The notes under the pieces were generated by a model. That model was not told the DNA's origin, searched no databases, and saw only the letters and a program-made list of their open reading frames with translations. From the NCBI GenBank assembly GCA_964369215.1, contig CAYJEZ010000060.1:1-15133 (forward strand): 15,133 bases of DNA, read 5' to 3'. The position numbers and the translations under genes were made by a program. This stretch comes from SIG603 sp964369215. GTDB lineage: Bacteria; Bacillota; Clostridia; Oscillospirales; Acutalibacteraceae. Of this stretch, positions 7,373 through 15,060 are shown piece by piece. Numbering within the stretch: the stretch's first letter is position 1; each line of letters begins with the position of its first letter.

Positions 7373-9061
7373 ATGAAACTTAAAAAAATCGTGGCATCTT
7401 TAATTGCATCAAGCCTTTTAATTTCGGCTTTTGCAGCATGCTCTACTGAGCCAACTACTGGCGATGATACAGATACAACTGGTGGAGACTCATCTGCTAC
7501 TGATAGTGCAGACGACGAAGGTGGCAGTACTGAAACTTCTTCAGTATTTAATGCAACAGGTATGCCTATAGTTAACGAGCCTGTAACTTACACTCTAATG
7601 TGTATAGCAGGTGGAGGTGCCGCTTCTGTTGTTCCTATGGCTGAGAAACAAATTATGGTTGAGTATGAGGCGTTAACAGGCGTTAACATTGAGTGGGAAG
7701 AAGTTGTTGATAGTGCATTTACAGAGAAAATGAACCTTGTTCTTAACTCTAATGATTATCCTGACGGTGTATTTAACGCAGGTATGGACATGGCTAAGGC
7801 TATAGGTGCAGATTTGCTTTTGGCATACGATGATTATATTGAATATGCTCCTAATCTAGCACAAATGTGGGAAGATGTACCTCAAACAGAGATGAGCTCT
7901 CGCTATTCTGAAGATGGAAAACACTATACTTACAACGGTGTTCATCCAAAAGAGTTTTCGACATTAGAGCAAGCTATGTTTATTAATAAAGATTGGCTAG
8001 ACCAAGTAGGCATGGACGCACCTACGACAATGGACGAATTTTATGATGTTTTAGTAGCATTTGACGAAGCAGGCGACTTAAACGGAAATGGCGTTGACGA
8101 CGAAATTCCTGCGGGCTTCTCTACATATTGGGGCGGTTATGACATAGAGCAATTATTCGGAGCATGGGATGTTATGTCTTTTAGAGGACCTGACAAATAT
8201 GCTAAATTTACAATTCGTGACGGGCAACTAGACTTAAATGCATCTAATGAAGACTGGAGAGCAGCTTTAGAGTACTTCCATATGCTATATTCACAGGGTT
8301 TAACCGAGACTGAAATTATGACTATGGAGAAAACTACTCAAAGAGCAAAAGCTGTTAGTGAAGATGCTGTGTATGGCGTTATGGTTGACTGGAATATGGA
8401 GTATGTAACTAACGCAAATACTATAGACCAATACGAATTATTACTACCTATGGCAGGTCCTGACGGCGACCAAATGTATGCAAGAAACTCAGAAACAGTT
8501 GGTATTACATCTGGCTTAACAATATTTAACACTGCTGAAAATCCAGAGATATTAGTACGTTGGATAGACCACATGAGCGACCCTACATGGGCATTTAATA
8601 TGAAATTTGGTATGGAGGGTGAGCTTTGGACGAAAACTGACGAAGGCGTAGTTCTTGATGCTGACAATGTTGGTGTAACAATTGAAGAATATCGTCAAAA
8701 CGAGGCAGTTTCTCTAAATCCTCCTGGAAATAGATCTCCTGTAACTCATGGTTTTGGTGAAGTTTTAACTGAGGCAGACCAACTAAAACAAGAGTGGTCA
8801 GACCTATACGAACCTTATATGTATCCAGTAGATGCTGTATGGCCTAAGATTCCAATTACTCCTGAAACAACAGAGAGTAAAGATGTAACCCTATTAAAAA
8901 CAGACCTTTCAGCACACATTCAAGCATTTATGGTTAATGCTGTACTTAACGGCATTACAGATGAAGAGTGGGAAGCGCACTTAACTCAACTTGAGTTATT
9001 AGAGGCTGACAGAGTAGTAGCATACTGGCAAAGCCAATATGATTCAGCTATGGGTAGCTAA
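7373..9061 (+). CDS. extracellular sugar-binding lipoprotein of the ABC transporter (LplA type)
   Basis: A 562-residue lipoprotein. A basic start (MKLKKI) and hydrophobic stretch lead to a lipobox-like FAAC with the lipidated Cys at 23. An acidic Thr/Ser/Asp/Gly-rich tether covers about 24-57, followed by the binding domain. The segment DLNGNGVDDEIP at about 235-246 is the calcium-loop-like motif typical of this group of large solute-binding proteins. It should sit on the outer face of the membrane and deliver an oligosaccharide to the two permeases just upstream. GGAGG at 7361-7365 precedes the ATG. It is the last gene before a strong terminator. The phenylalanine at -3 of the lipobox is slightly unusual. 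The ligand is unknown. Confidence 0.92.
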   Translation: MKLKKIVASLIASSLLISAFAACSTEPTTGDDTDTTGGDSSATDSADDEGGSTETSSVFNATGMPIVNEPVTYTLMCIAGGGAASVVPMAEKQIMVEYEALTGVNIEWEEVVDSAFTEKMNLVLNSNDYPDGVFNAGMDMAKAIGADLLLAYDDYIEYAPNLAQMWEDVPQTEMSSRYSEDGKHYTYNGVHPKEFSTLEQAMFINKDWLDQVGMDAPTTMDEFYDVLVAFDEAGDLNGNGVDDEIPAGFSTYWGGYDIEQLFGAWDVMSFRGPDKYAKFTIRDGQLDLNASNEDWRAALEYFHMLYSQGLTETEIMTMEKTTQRAKAVSEDAVYGVMVDWNMEYVTNANTIDQYELLLPMAGPDGDQMYARNSETVGITSGLTIFNTAENPEILVRWIDHMSDPTWAFNMKFGMEGELWTKTDEGVVLDADNVGVTIEEYRQNEAVSLNPPGNRSPVTHGFGEVLTEADQLKQEWSDLYEPYMYPVDAVWPKIPITPETTESKDVTLLKTDLSAHIQAFMVNAVLNGITDEEWEAHLTQLELLEADRVVAYWQSQYDSAMGS

Positions 9062-9107
9062 TTCTGGCGTTTCATTTAAAACATTTCATATAAATAATGC
9101 AAGAGAT

Positions 9108-9150
9108 AAAACCCTAAATAACCATTTTGGTCATTTAGGGTTTTATTTAT
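9108..9150 (+). terminator. rho-independent terminator of the transporter operon
   Basis: Arms AAAACCCTAAATAACC (9108-9123) and GGTCATTTAGGGTTTT (9129-9144) pair with a single mismatch around an ATTTT loop and are followed by ATTTAT. This separates the transporter operon from the GH2 gene. Confidence 0.88.
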
Positions 9151-9154
9151 ATAG

Positions 9155-9217
9155 CAACTTGAGTTTTGATATATATATCAGTTACTAAACTTAGAAAACA
9201 CTACAAAAATCAAGTTG
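9155..9217. repeat. spaced inverted repeat around a palindrome, upstream of GH2
   Basis: CAACTTGAGTTTTG (9155-9168) is matched at 13 of 14 positions by the reverse complement of CAAAAATCAAGTTG (9204-9217). Between them lies the perfect palindrome TGATATATATATCA (9167-9180). The element ends 30 bases before the GH2 start. It may be a pair of operator sites or a leader hairpin controlling GH2. No strong -35/-10 pair could be assigned; TATTAT near 9218 is a possible -10 only. Confidence 0.45.
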
Positions 9218-9246
9218 TATTATACGTTTTTGAAAGGAGAATAATA

Positions 9247-11586
9247 ATGCAAACTTTATTAAAATACGACTGGAAATTTATTAAAGAAGATATAAAAGAT
9301 GCCTACAAAAAAGACTTTGACGATAGCGCTTGGAGAACTGTAAGAATTCCACACGACTATGCAATTGAGGGACCTTTTCACCCTGAGAACGACAAACAAA
9401 TAAGTGAAGTAGTTGCAGATGGCATTCACAAACCCATTGTTCATGTAGGAAGAACAGGTGCATTGCCAATTGCAGATAAGGCTTGGTACAGAAGAAAATT
9501 CAGTGTAAATAGAGATTCTAAACATATATTTTTAGAGTTTGACGGAGTGATGTCGCACTGCAGTATTTATGTTAACGGAAAAAAATGCGGTGGCAGAGTT
9601 TACGGGTATTCATCTTTTAGTGTCGATATAAGTGATGCAGTGATTTTGGGTGAAGATAATACCCTAGCCGTAGAAGTAAGCCCTTTGCCTTGTGCTTCTA
9701 GGTGGTATACAGGAGCTGGAATTTATAGAAATGTAAGGCTTGTAGAGAAAAGAGAAATATACTTACCATACTGCCCTGTATACGTAAGAAGTGAAGTTAA
9801 GAATGAAGTAGCATTTGTCGATATAGACACAAAGGTTTGTGGGGTAAACGATATTTTTGATATTTGTGTAAGTGTTTATGATGAGAATAATAATGAGGTT
9901 ATAAGAGAATCAAAAAGTGCTTGTGCATCAAATGTATATACTGTGTTTAAGCTTAGTGACTTTAAGAGTTGGAACATTCTGAACTCGTATTTATATAAGT
10001 TAGAGGTGAAAATATTAAAAGACAATGAAATTTATGATATTTATGAGACAAAATTTGGAATAAGAACAATAGAATTTGACACTTGTAATGGTTTTTATTT
10101 AAATGGCGAGAAAACACAGCTTAAAGGAGTATGTATGCACCACGACTTAGGAGCGCTAGGAGCTGCGTTTAATCGAAGTGCTGCAAAGCGTCAAATTGAA
10201 AAGCTTATTGAAATAGGAGTTAATGCGTATAGATGTGCTCATAACCCTACCGACCCTCAAATATTAGATCTTTGTGACGAGTATGGAATTGTTGTTATGG
10301 ACGAGGCGTATGACGAGTGGCAAATGAAAAAGGTAGATAACGGCTATGGCAAGTTTTTTGATAAATGCTTTGAAGAAGATTTAGTAGACATGATAGTAAG
10401 AGACAGAAACCACCCTTGTGTAATAATGTGGTCGATAGGAAATGAAATTTTAGAGCAAAAAAAAGAAGACGGTTATAAAATAGCAAGAATTCTTCATAAT
10501 TTATGCAAAAAACACGACCCAACAAGGCCTACAACAGCAGGCTTTAGCATGACTATAGATGCATTTAGAAATGGTTTGGCAGACGAGGTGGACCTAGGTG
10601 GAATAAACTATAAACCGCATTTGTATGAGAGCTTACATAAGGACTACCCACACATTCCTTTATACGGAAGTGAAACAGGCTCTACAGTTAGCACTAGAGG
10701 TTATTTTTCACTACCTGCAATAATAGAGCATCCTGTTGAGGCAAAAGATAATCTTATGGAGTCTTCATACGATTTAGCCTCGCCTAATTGGGCTTACCCT
10801 GACGAAAGAGAATTTTTAGCACAAGAGAAATATGATTATGTATTTGGAAACTTTGTTTGGAGCGGATTTGACTATTTAGGAGAGCCTACACCTTACAGAA
10901 ATAATTTCCCTGCTAGAAGCTCGTATTTTGGAATATACGATTTAGCTGGAATGAAAAAAACAAGGTGCTATTCATATATTAGCCGTTGGACTGATAAAGA
11001 TGTCATTCACTTGTTTCCTCATTGGAACTGGAAGGAAGGAGATTTTGTTGATGTTCACGCATATTCAAATTATGATGAATTAGAGTTGTTTTTAAATGGA
11101 AAATCTTTAGGAATTGCAAAAAAAGACCCTAACGACGAAATAAAAAGCCATAGACTAGTTTGGGAGAAAGTTAAGTATGAGAGAGGAGAACTTAAAGCTA
11201 TTGCGATTAAAAATCCAGAGTTATATGATATTGTTAATACAGCCGATGAGCCATATGAAATTATATTAATACCCGAGAGAACTCATATAGAAGCAGATGG
11301 CGATGACGTGGTTTATGTAGAGTGCTCTATTGTAGATAAAAGTGGTATTGTATGCCCACTAGAGAGAACCCAACTTAATTTTGAGGTAAATGGGGCAGGA
11401 GAGTACCTTGCAGCAGATAACGGACACCAAGCAGAAGACAGAACCTTTAGTGAGAAATACTGCAACACTCTTAGCGGAAAATGCATGGTTATTATTCGCT
11501 CAATAGAAGAAATTAAGGGTGAAATTATCTTAACCGTATCGTCGGATAAATACGAAACTAAATCTGTAAGTATTTTATCTAAATAA
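9247..11586 (+). CDS. glycoside hydrolase family 2, beta-galactosidase type
   Basis: A 779-residue GH2 enzyme without signal peptide, so cytoplasmic. The sugar-binding domain covers about 5-170 (WRTVRIPHDYAIEGPF, TGAGIYRNVRL). An Ig-like domain follows to about 275, then the TIM barrel at about 280-570. The barrel carries GVCMHHD (295-300), NAYRCAHNP, then WSIGNE with Glu400 as acid/base and YGSETGS with Glu476 as the likely nucleophile. FVWSGFDYLGEPTPY follows. Beyond the barrel are a DUF4982-like domain (about 590-650) and a further Ig-like domain with NGAGE and ADNG, as in bacterial beta-galactosidases. The start chosen is ATG at 9247, preceded by AAAGGAG at 9233-9239; an in-frame ATG 27 codons earlier has no ribosome site. 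It lies after the transporter terminator and probably has its own promoter. Galactosidase is the likeliest activity, but glucuronidase or another GH2 specificity remains possible. Confidence 0.9.
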   Translation: MQTLLKYDWKFIKEDIKDAYKKDFDDSAWRTVRIPHDYAIEGPFHPENDKQISEVVADGIHKPIVHVGRTGALPIADKAWYRRKFSVNRDSKHIFLEFDGVMSHCSIYVNGKKCGGRVYGYSSFSVDISDAVILGEDNTLAVEVSPLPCASRWYTGAGIYRNVRLVEKREIYLPYCPVYVRSEVKNEVAFVDIDTKVCGVNDIFDICVSVYDENNNEVIRESKSACASNVYTVFKLSDFKSWNILNSYLYKLEVKILKDNEIYDIYETKFGIRTIEFDTCNGFYLNGEKTQLKGVCMHHDLGALGAAFNRSAAKRQIEKLIEIGVNAYRCAHNPTDPQILDLCDEYGIVVMDEAYDEWQMKKVDNGYGKFFDKCFEEDLVDMIVRDRNHPCVIMWSIGNEILEQKKEDGYKIARILHNLCKKHDPTRPTTAGFSMTIDAFRNGLADEVDLGGINYKPHLYESLHKDYPHIPLYGSETGSTVSTRGYFSLPAIIEHPVEAKDNLMESSYDLASPNWAYPDEREFLAQEKYDYVFGNFVWSGFDYLGEPTPYRNNFPARSSYFGIYDLAGMKKTRCYSYISRWTDKDVIHLFPHWNWKEGDFVDVHAYSNYDELELFLNGKSLGIAKKDPNDEIKSHRLVWEKVKYERGELKAIAIKNPELYDIVNTADEPYEIILIPERTHIEADGDDVVYVECSIVDKSGIVCPLERTQLNFEVNGAGEYLAADNGHQAEDRTFSEKYCNTLSGKCMVIIRSIEEIKGEIILTVSSDKYETKSVSILSK

Positions 11587-11843
11587 GCATTGAAAAATTA
11601 TGGTAAAGCATTAATTGGACGATTTATATTTGAGATATATAATTTGTTTAAAAGCACATTATTATGGCTAGATTAAAAATAAACAGAATTTTACATAATT
11701 AAACTTTACTTCTTAAAGCATAACAGTAAATTTGCATATATAAAGCAAATTATTGTAAAATAAATACAAAATTAATTATAATGCAAATATAGTGTAGAAA
11801 AAGTTAGATTTTTGTGATAAAATATCGTTAAGATAATTTCACG
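11587..11843. other. AT-rich intergenic region after GH2
   Basis: No gene was recognised. An AT-rich hairpin AATTTGC (11729-11735) and GCAAATT (11745-11751) has a 9-base loop but no T-run, so it is not a convincing terminator. TTGTGA at 11812 and TAATTT at 11834, 16 bases apart, are a weak possible promoter for the downstream leader. No clear terminator follows GH2. Confidence 0.4.
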
Positions 11844-11925
11844 TAAGGGGATAATTATGGTTTTGTTAATTAAACACTAATAATATTAGGTTTGCTTAAT
11901 TAAATTACACCATGCCCTTATTTTT
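11844..11925 (+). promoter_or_regulatory. structured leader, attenuator-like, upstream of PRPP synthetase
   Basis: Four nested stems can be drawn: TAAGGG (11844-11849) with CCCTTA (11915-11920); ATGGT (11857-11861) with ACCAT (11909-11913); TTAATTAA (11866-11873) with TTAATTAA (11896-11903); and CTAAT (11877-11881) with ATTAG (11885-11889). TTTTT follows at 11921-11925. The whole resembles an intrinsic terminator interrupted by internal loops. The 5' arm contains a ribosome site and a 7-codon frame, so a translating ribosome would unfold it. Confidence 0.5.
11857..11880 (+). CDS. possible leader peptide MVLLIKH
   Basis: AAGGGG (11845-11850) stands 6 bases before ATG at 11857, and the frame stops at TAA 11878-11880 after seven codons. 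It lies wholly in the 5' arm of the attenuator-like hairpin and its ribosome site pairs with CCCTTA in the basal stem. No run of a single regulatory codon is present, so any signal would be general translation or initiation rather than one amino acid. Chance cannot be excluded. Confidence 0.35.
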   Translation: MVLLIKH

Positions 11926-11968
11926 GTAGGTGGATAATTATGATTTTGAAAGGTGGAAAATTATTAAA

Positions 11969-13114
11969 ATGGAACAGAAATCTAAATTTGACATTGAAAA
12001 CAGAGTTGCCCCACTAGGCATTGTTACCGTAGCCGGAGCTGAGGATTTAGCCAAACAAATCGACCAACATTTATTGAGATGGTCAAAAAAAGATGGTTTG
12101 GACTTTGATAGCTTTATCATCGAGAGCAACTGTCCACGTTTTCAAACAGGTGACGGAAAAGGTATGATTAACTCTACAATAAGAGGAAAAGATTTGTTTT
12201 TTATTGTAGATGTAGGAAACTATAGCATAACATACGACTACTTTGGTCATAAAAACCACATGTCTCCTGATGACCATTATCAAGATTTAAAAAGGCTTAT
12301 TCAAGCAGCTAGCGGTAAAGGTCACAGAGTTAATGTTATTATGCCTATACTTTATGGAGGTAGACAAGACAAAAGAAACTTTAGAGAGAGTTTAGACGGT
12401 GCTTTTGCACTACAAGAACTTAGGGCAATGGGCGTAAGTAATGTTGCAACATTTGATGCACATAACCCAATGCTACAAAACGCCATACCACTTATGGGTT
12501 TTGATAATTTAATGCCTACTTATCAAGTTTTGAAATCATTATTTACTAATTTTCCAACACTTAATATAAACTGTGACAAATTTATGATTGTAAGCCCGGA
12601 TGCAGGAGCATTAAACAGAAATATGTTTTATGCCTCTGTTTTAGGAGTAGACATGGGAATGTTTTATAAAAGAAGGGACTACTCTAAAATCGTAAACGGA
12701 ATTAATCCTATTGTAGCACATGAATATATGGGAGAAAGCATGAAAGGCAAATGTATTTTTGCTGCAGACGATATTATTGCGTCTGGTGGTAGTATGCTTG
12801 ATGTTGCCTATACTGCAAAAGAAAATGGCGCATCTAAATTTTTCTGTTATGGTACTTACGCTATGTTCACTTCTGGACTTTCAGCCTTTGATAAAGCGTA
12901 TGAAGATGGTGTTATTGACGGAGTTTTCGGAACAAACCTAACATATCTAAACCCTGAACTGAAAAACCGTGAGTGGTTCTATGAAGTGGATGCGTCTAAA
13001 TATGTTGCCTACTTTATTTTGGCTTTGAACCAAGACCTATCAATAAGTAAGCTTATTGATCCGCACGAAAAAATTGAGACTTTAATAGCTGAGCATAAGA
13101 AAAACATGAACTAA
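11969..13114 (+). CDS. prs: ribose-phosphate pyrophosphokinase (PRPP synthetase), long atypical form
   Basis: It would convert ribose 5-phosphate and ATP to PRPP for nucleotide, histidine and tryptophan synthesis. Two phosphoribosyltransferase-like halves are visible. The first carries the flexible-loop motif GRQDKRNFRES (131-141) and a TFDAHNP segment (161-167). The second carries SPDAGALNR (209-217), KRR (234-236) and the PRPP loop ADDIIASGGSML (266-277). At 381 residues it exceeds the usual 310-320. The PRPP loop differs from the common DDxxDTxGT by Ala and Ser replacements. Such long forms occur in Clostridia, from memory. The ATG at 11969 is preferred, with GAAAGGTGG upstream at 12 bases spacing. 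GTG at 11930 is in frame but has no ribosome site. A better-placed site at 11928-11933 serves an out-of-frame ATG at 11940. It is not part of the sugar locus in an obvious way. A strong terminator follows. Confidence 0.88.
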   Translation: MEQKSKFDIENRVAPLGIVTVAGAEDLAKQIDQHLLRWSKKDGLDFDSFIIESNCPRFQTGDGKGMINSTIRGKDLFFIVDVGNYSITYDYFGHKNHMSPDDHYQDLKRLIQAASGKGHRVNVIMPILYGGRQDKRNFRESLDGAFALQELRAMGVSNVATFDAHNPMLQNAIPLMGFDNLMPTYQVLKSLFTNFPTLNINCDKFMIVSPDAGALNRNMFYASVLGVDMGMFYKRRDYSKIVNGINPIVAHEYMGESMKGKCIFAADDIIASGGSMLDVAYTAKENGASKFFCYGTYAMFTSGLSAFDKAYEDGVIDGVFGTNLTYLNPELKNREWFYEVDASKYVAYFILALNQDLSISKLIDPHEKIETLIAEHKKNMN

Positions 13115-13166
13115 CTTTATACTCTTAAAAACACTGTTAAGTAATAAAATTGTTATATAAAATAAT

Positions 13167-13196
13167 AAAAATGTAGGGGTTACCCTACATTTTTTG
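13167..13196. terminator. bidirectional terminator between convergent genes
   Basis: ATGTAGGG (13171-13178) pairs with CCCTACAT (13183-13190) around a GTTA loop. An A-run precedes and a T-run (13190-13195) follows, extending the stem and giving U-tracts on both strands. It ends the PRPP synthetase transcript and the opposing membrane-protein transcript. Confidence 0.88.
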
Positions 13197-13241
13197 TATG
13201 TCATTACAATTTTGAAATAGCATATATTTATTAAATTGTTA

Positions 13242-13883
13242 TTACTCTTCTTTATTTAGTACGAAAAAACTTATCAACGCGCAAGTGCTAAGGGCTAAAG
13301 CAATAGAAACTATCATGGTAGCACAGTACATAAAAAACTCGCTGGGTAAAATTAGAATTACTGGGTCTGTTACAGGGTTGAAAATCCAATAATCGTTAGA
13401 AAACGCTATTTCATGAAACAAAACAAATGCATTCTCCCAGTCAATTGCTACACCAATACCTACCACCAGTGGCAGTATTATGGTTAAAAATCCTCCAAGC
13501 TGAAGAAAATAAAACTCTCTTCGCTTAATTTTATAAACTGCTAAAAAGGCTAATATTATTGTTGTTATAGCTAAACTTACTTGAATTGCCACAAATATAT
13601 TTTTAACATCAACAAAATGAATTTCTCCTTCTTCAGACATAGCAAGGTCAGGGAATTCTAATTCGCTCGGGCCAAAAACATTATTGTAATCAATTAGCGC
13701 ATCATAGTTTTCTTTTACCTCTTCAAGGCTTAAACCCACTTTATCTTCAACATCGTATTCATCTGCAGCATAGTAATAAAGGGGTCTGAAATTAAGCGTA
13801 ACAACAACACTTAACGATAAGATGAAAAAGCACAATGCCAATGAGGCAATAATATCTGTTAAAATTTTTTTATATAAATCCAT
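13242..13883 (-). CDS. integral membrane protein, DUF1461/TIGR01906 type
   Basis: A 213-residue membrane protein of unknown function. A first helix at about 10-30 is followed by an acidic outside loop. That loop holds LYYYAADEYDVEDKVGLSLE, then a Y-N segment and EIHFVDVKNIF. Three more helices follow, at about 98-117, 127-149 and 185-208. The stretch FHEIAFSNDYWIFNP and the nearby PSEFFMYCA are diagnostic of the TIGR01906/DUF1461 family of Firmicutes. No reaction is known for the family. The start chosen is ATG at 13883 with AAAGG 7 bases upstream; a TTG two codons earlier is too close to that site. A good promoter lies upstream at 13948-13976, so it is likely transcribed alone, ending at the shared terminator. 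Confidence 0.82.
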   Translation of the reverse strand: MDLYKKILTDIIASLALCFFILSLSVVVTLNFRPLYYYAADEYDVEDKVGLSLEEVKENYDALIDYNNVFGPSELEFPDLAMSEEGEIHFVDVKNIFVAIQVSLAITTIILAFLAVYKIKRREFYFLQLGGFLTIILPLVVGIGVAIDWENAFVLFHEIAFSNDYWIFNPVTDPVILILPSEFFMYCATMIVSIALALSTCALISFFVLNKEE

Positions 13884-13947
13884 AGGCAAGCCTTTCTATA
13901 TATTAAATTTAAACTAGTCATTTCTACTATTTTATTTTTCACTCATA

Positions 13948-13976
13948 ATTATACATTGTTTTTATTATTAATGCAA
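13948..13976 (-). promoter_or_regulatory. promoter of the DUF1461-type gene
   Basis: On the minus strand TTGCAT (13976-13971) and a perfect TATAAT (13953-13948) are separated by 17 bases. The start point would be near 13941, giving a leader of about 58 bases. Confidence 0.7.
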
Positions 13977-13979
13977 TAA

Positions 13980-14276
13980 TCATTTTCTAAACTCAGTAGG
14001 AGATACATCACAATAAGTTTTAAAACTTCTACTAAAATGAAAAGCTCTAGAAAATCCTAAGTTTCATGCTAATTGCTCAATTGTCACTTCTGCAATATTT
14101 TTGTTTATATAATCAAGTGCCTTGTGAAATAAAATCTGTATAGGTGTATACACCGTAATTTGTTCGCTGGTAACAGTGCAAAGCAAGGCAGAAAACAAAG
14201 TAGAAGCTTTTTTATTTACTTTTGTAGTGTTATTACTGTATTTGATAATTTTTAAAGTTATTTGACTATAAAGAAT
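13980..14276 (-). pseudogene. broken AraC-family regulator fragment
   Basis: Reading leftward from the TetR terminator, one frame gives TLFSALLCTVTSEQ, then HKALDYINKNIAEVTIEQLA. A TGA at 14064-14066 interrupts it, and the frame resumes as NLGFSRAFHFSRSF and KTYCDVSPTEFRK to a natural stop at 13980-13982. This is the AraC C-terminus, ending with the second helix-turn-helix and its S-P-T-E-F-R signature. Besides the stop, only one HTH unit is present: the segment that should hold the rest of the first HTH and the linker helix, about 45 residues, appears deleted. The frame stays open upstream into the TetR terminator but has no plausible start. It is unrelated in sequence to the regulator at 2892-5042 beyond family motifs. 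Confidence 0.78.
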
Positions 14277-14310
14277 AAGGTCTAACGCAAATATACTTGC
14301 ATTAGACCTT
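14277..14310 (-). terminator. terminator-like hairpin overlapping the end of the TetR gene
   Basis: Arms 14277-14290 and 14297-14310 pair at all but one position (core TCTAA-GCAA) around a 6-base loop. Read leftward it is followed by ATTCTTT, a weak U-tract. The TetR stop codon at 14311-14309 lies at the base of the stem. Confidence 0.65.
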
Positions 14311-14917
14311 ATTTTAATGAGTCTAATATCCTTAGCAAAAACAAACTTAAACTCTTCCTAAACTCTTCAGGGTTTACATTTTTTTGGCACTTAAGCATAA
14401 TACCTGTTTTCATTCCTGAAAAAATAGATTTTGAAACCATTCTGGTAATAATTTCAGTTTGGGTAAACTCATTAGCGAGTGAAGATTTATTTATATAAAA
14501 CGAAATAAGCATATAAACCCAATTTTCATATATCTCATTTATTTCATCGTCGTTTATCAATATTAATAACTCAGCAGTATGGGTTTCAGATACTTCTACA
14601 ATTTTATCTGATAACAAAGTAAGTATATATCTTACTGTCTCTTCGTTCATTATAAAATCTTCTGAAGTCATAGTACTAGCTTGATTATCTTGTGCAAACA
14701 TTTGAGTTACTGCCTGAAGTTTACAAAGCACGGGCTCAACCACCGTTTTTACTATCTCTTGTTTGTTTTTAAAATAATGGTAAAGATTACCCACAGCCAT
14801 ATCTGCCCTTTTTGCTATTGCTCGCATTGAAGAGGCAGGTATTCCTTTTTCTAAAAATTCTACTTTTGCTGCTTCAATTATTTTGTTTCTTTGAGTGTCT
14901 TTTAAAACTTGAGCCAA
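14309..14917 (-). CDS. TetR-family transcriptional regulator
   Basis: A 202-residue repressor-type protein. Residues 9-55 form the TetR DNA-binding domain: NKIIEAAKVEFLEKG, then the helix-turn-helix at about 27-50 with MRAIAKRADMAVGNLYHYFK. The ligand-binding half (about 60-202) is not recognisable. The start is TTG at 14917, with AAGGTGA 6-7 bases upstream; no ATG fits. A near-consensus promoter lies about 90 bases upstream. The likely target is its own promoter or a gene beyond the right edge, since the gene to its left is the broken AraC fragment. TetR proteins of this kind often control efflux or envelope genes, but nothing here shows the target. Confidence 0.88.
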   Translation of the reverse strand: MAQVLKDTQRNKIIEAAKVEFLEKGIPASSMRAIAKRADMAVGNLYHYFKNKQEIVKTVVEPVLCKLQAVTQMFAQDNQASTMTSEDFIMNEETVRYILTLLSDKIVEVSETHTAELLILINDDEINEIYENWVYMLISFYINKSSLANEFTQTEIITRMVSKSIFSGMKTGIMLKCQKNVNPEEFRKSLSLFLLRILDSLK

Positions 14918-15004
14918 GTCAATTCACCTTCTTTCAAAACCGATTGCATATAAAAATTTTGTGTAAGGGTCTATTATAGTATTATGCAAATAGTGTTCAT
15001 TATT

Positions 15005-15033
15005 AGTATACAAGTCTTCAATGCTAAAGTCAA
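15005..15033 (-). promoter_or_regulatory. promoter of the TetR-family gene
   Basis: On the minus strand TTGACT (15033-15028) and TATACT (15010-15005) are separated by exactly 17 bases, one mismatch from consensus in each hexamer. The leader is about 80 bases. It is the strongest promoter seen in the window. Confidence 0.8.
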
Positions 15034-15060
15034 TAGAAAACCACTTTTGCAATTTATAGT

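Noticed and set aside
9166..9246. Longer GH2 protein starting 27 codons upstream
   Set aside because: The extra residues do not resemble GH2 enzymes, no ribosome site precedes that ATG, and the stretch overlaps the inverted repeat; AAAGGAG precedes ATG 9247.
11930..11968. PRPP synthetase start at GTG 11930
   Set aside because: Only a T-run and no ribosome site lie upstream, and the extra 13 residues look unlike the family; kept as a minor alternative.
14064..14066. TGA read through as selenocysteine or tryptophan in the AraC fragment
   Set aside because: No selenocysteine-type hairpin was seen, the position is not catalytic, all other genes use the standard code, and the fragment also has an internal deletion.
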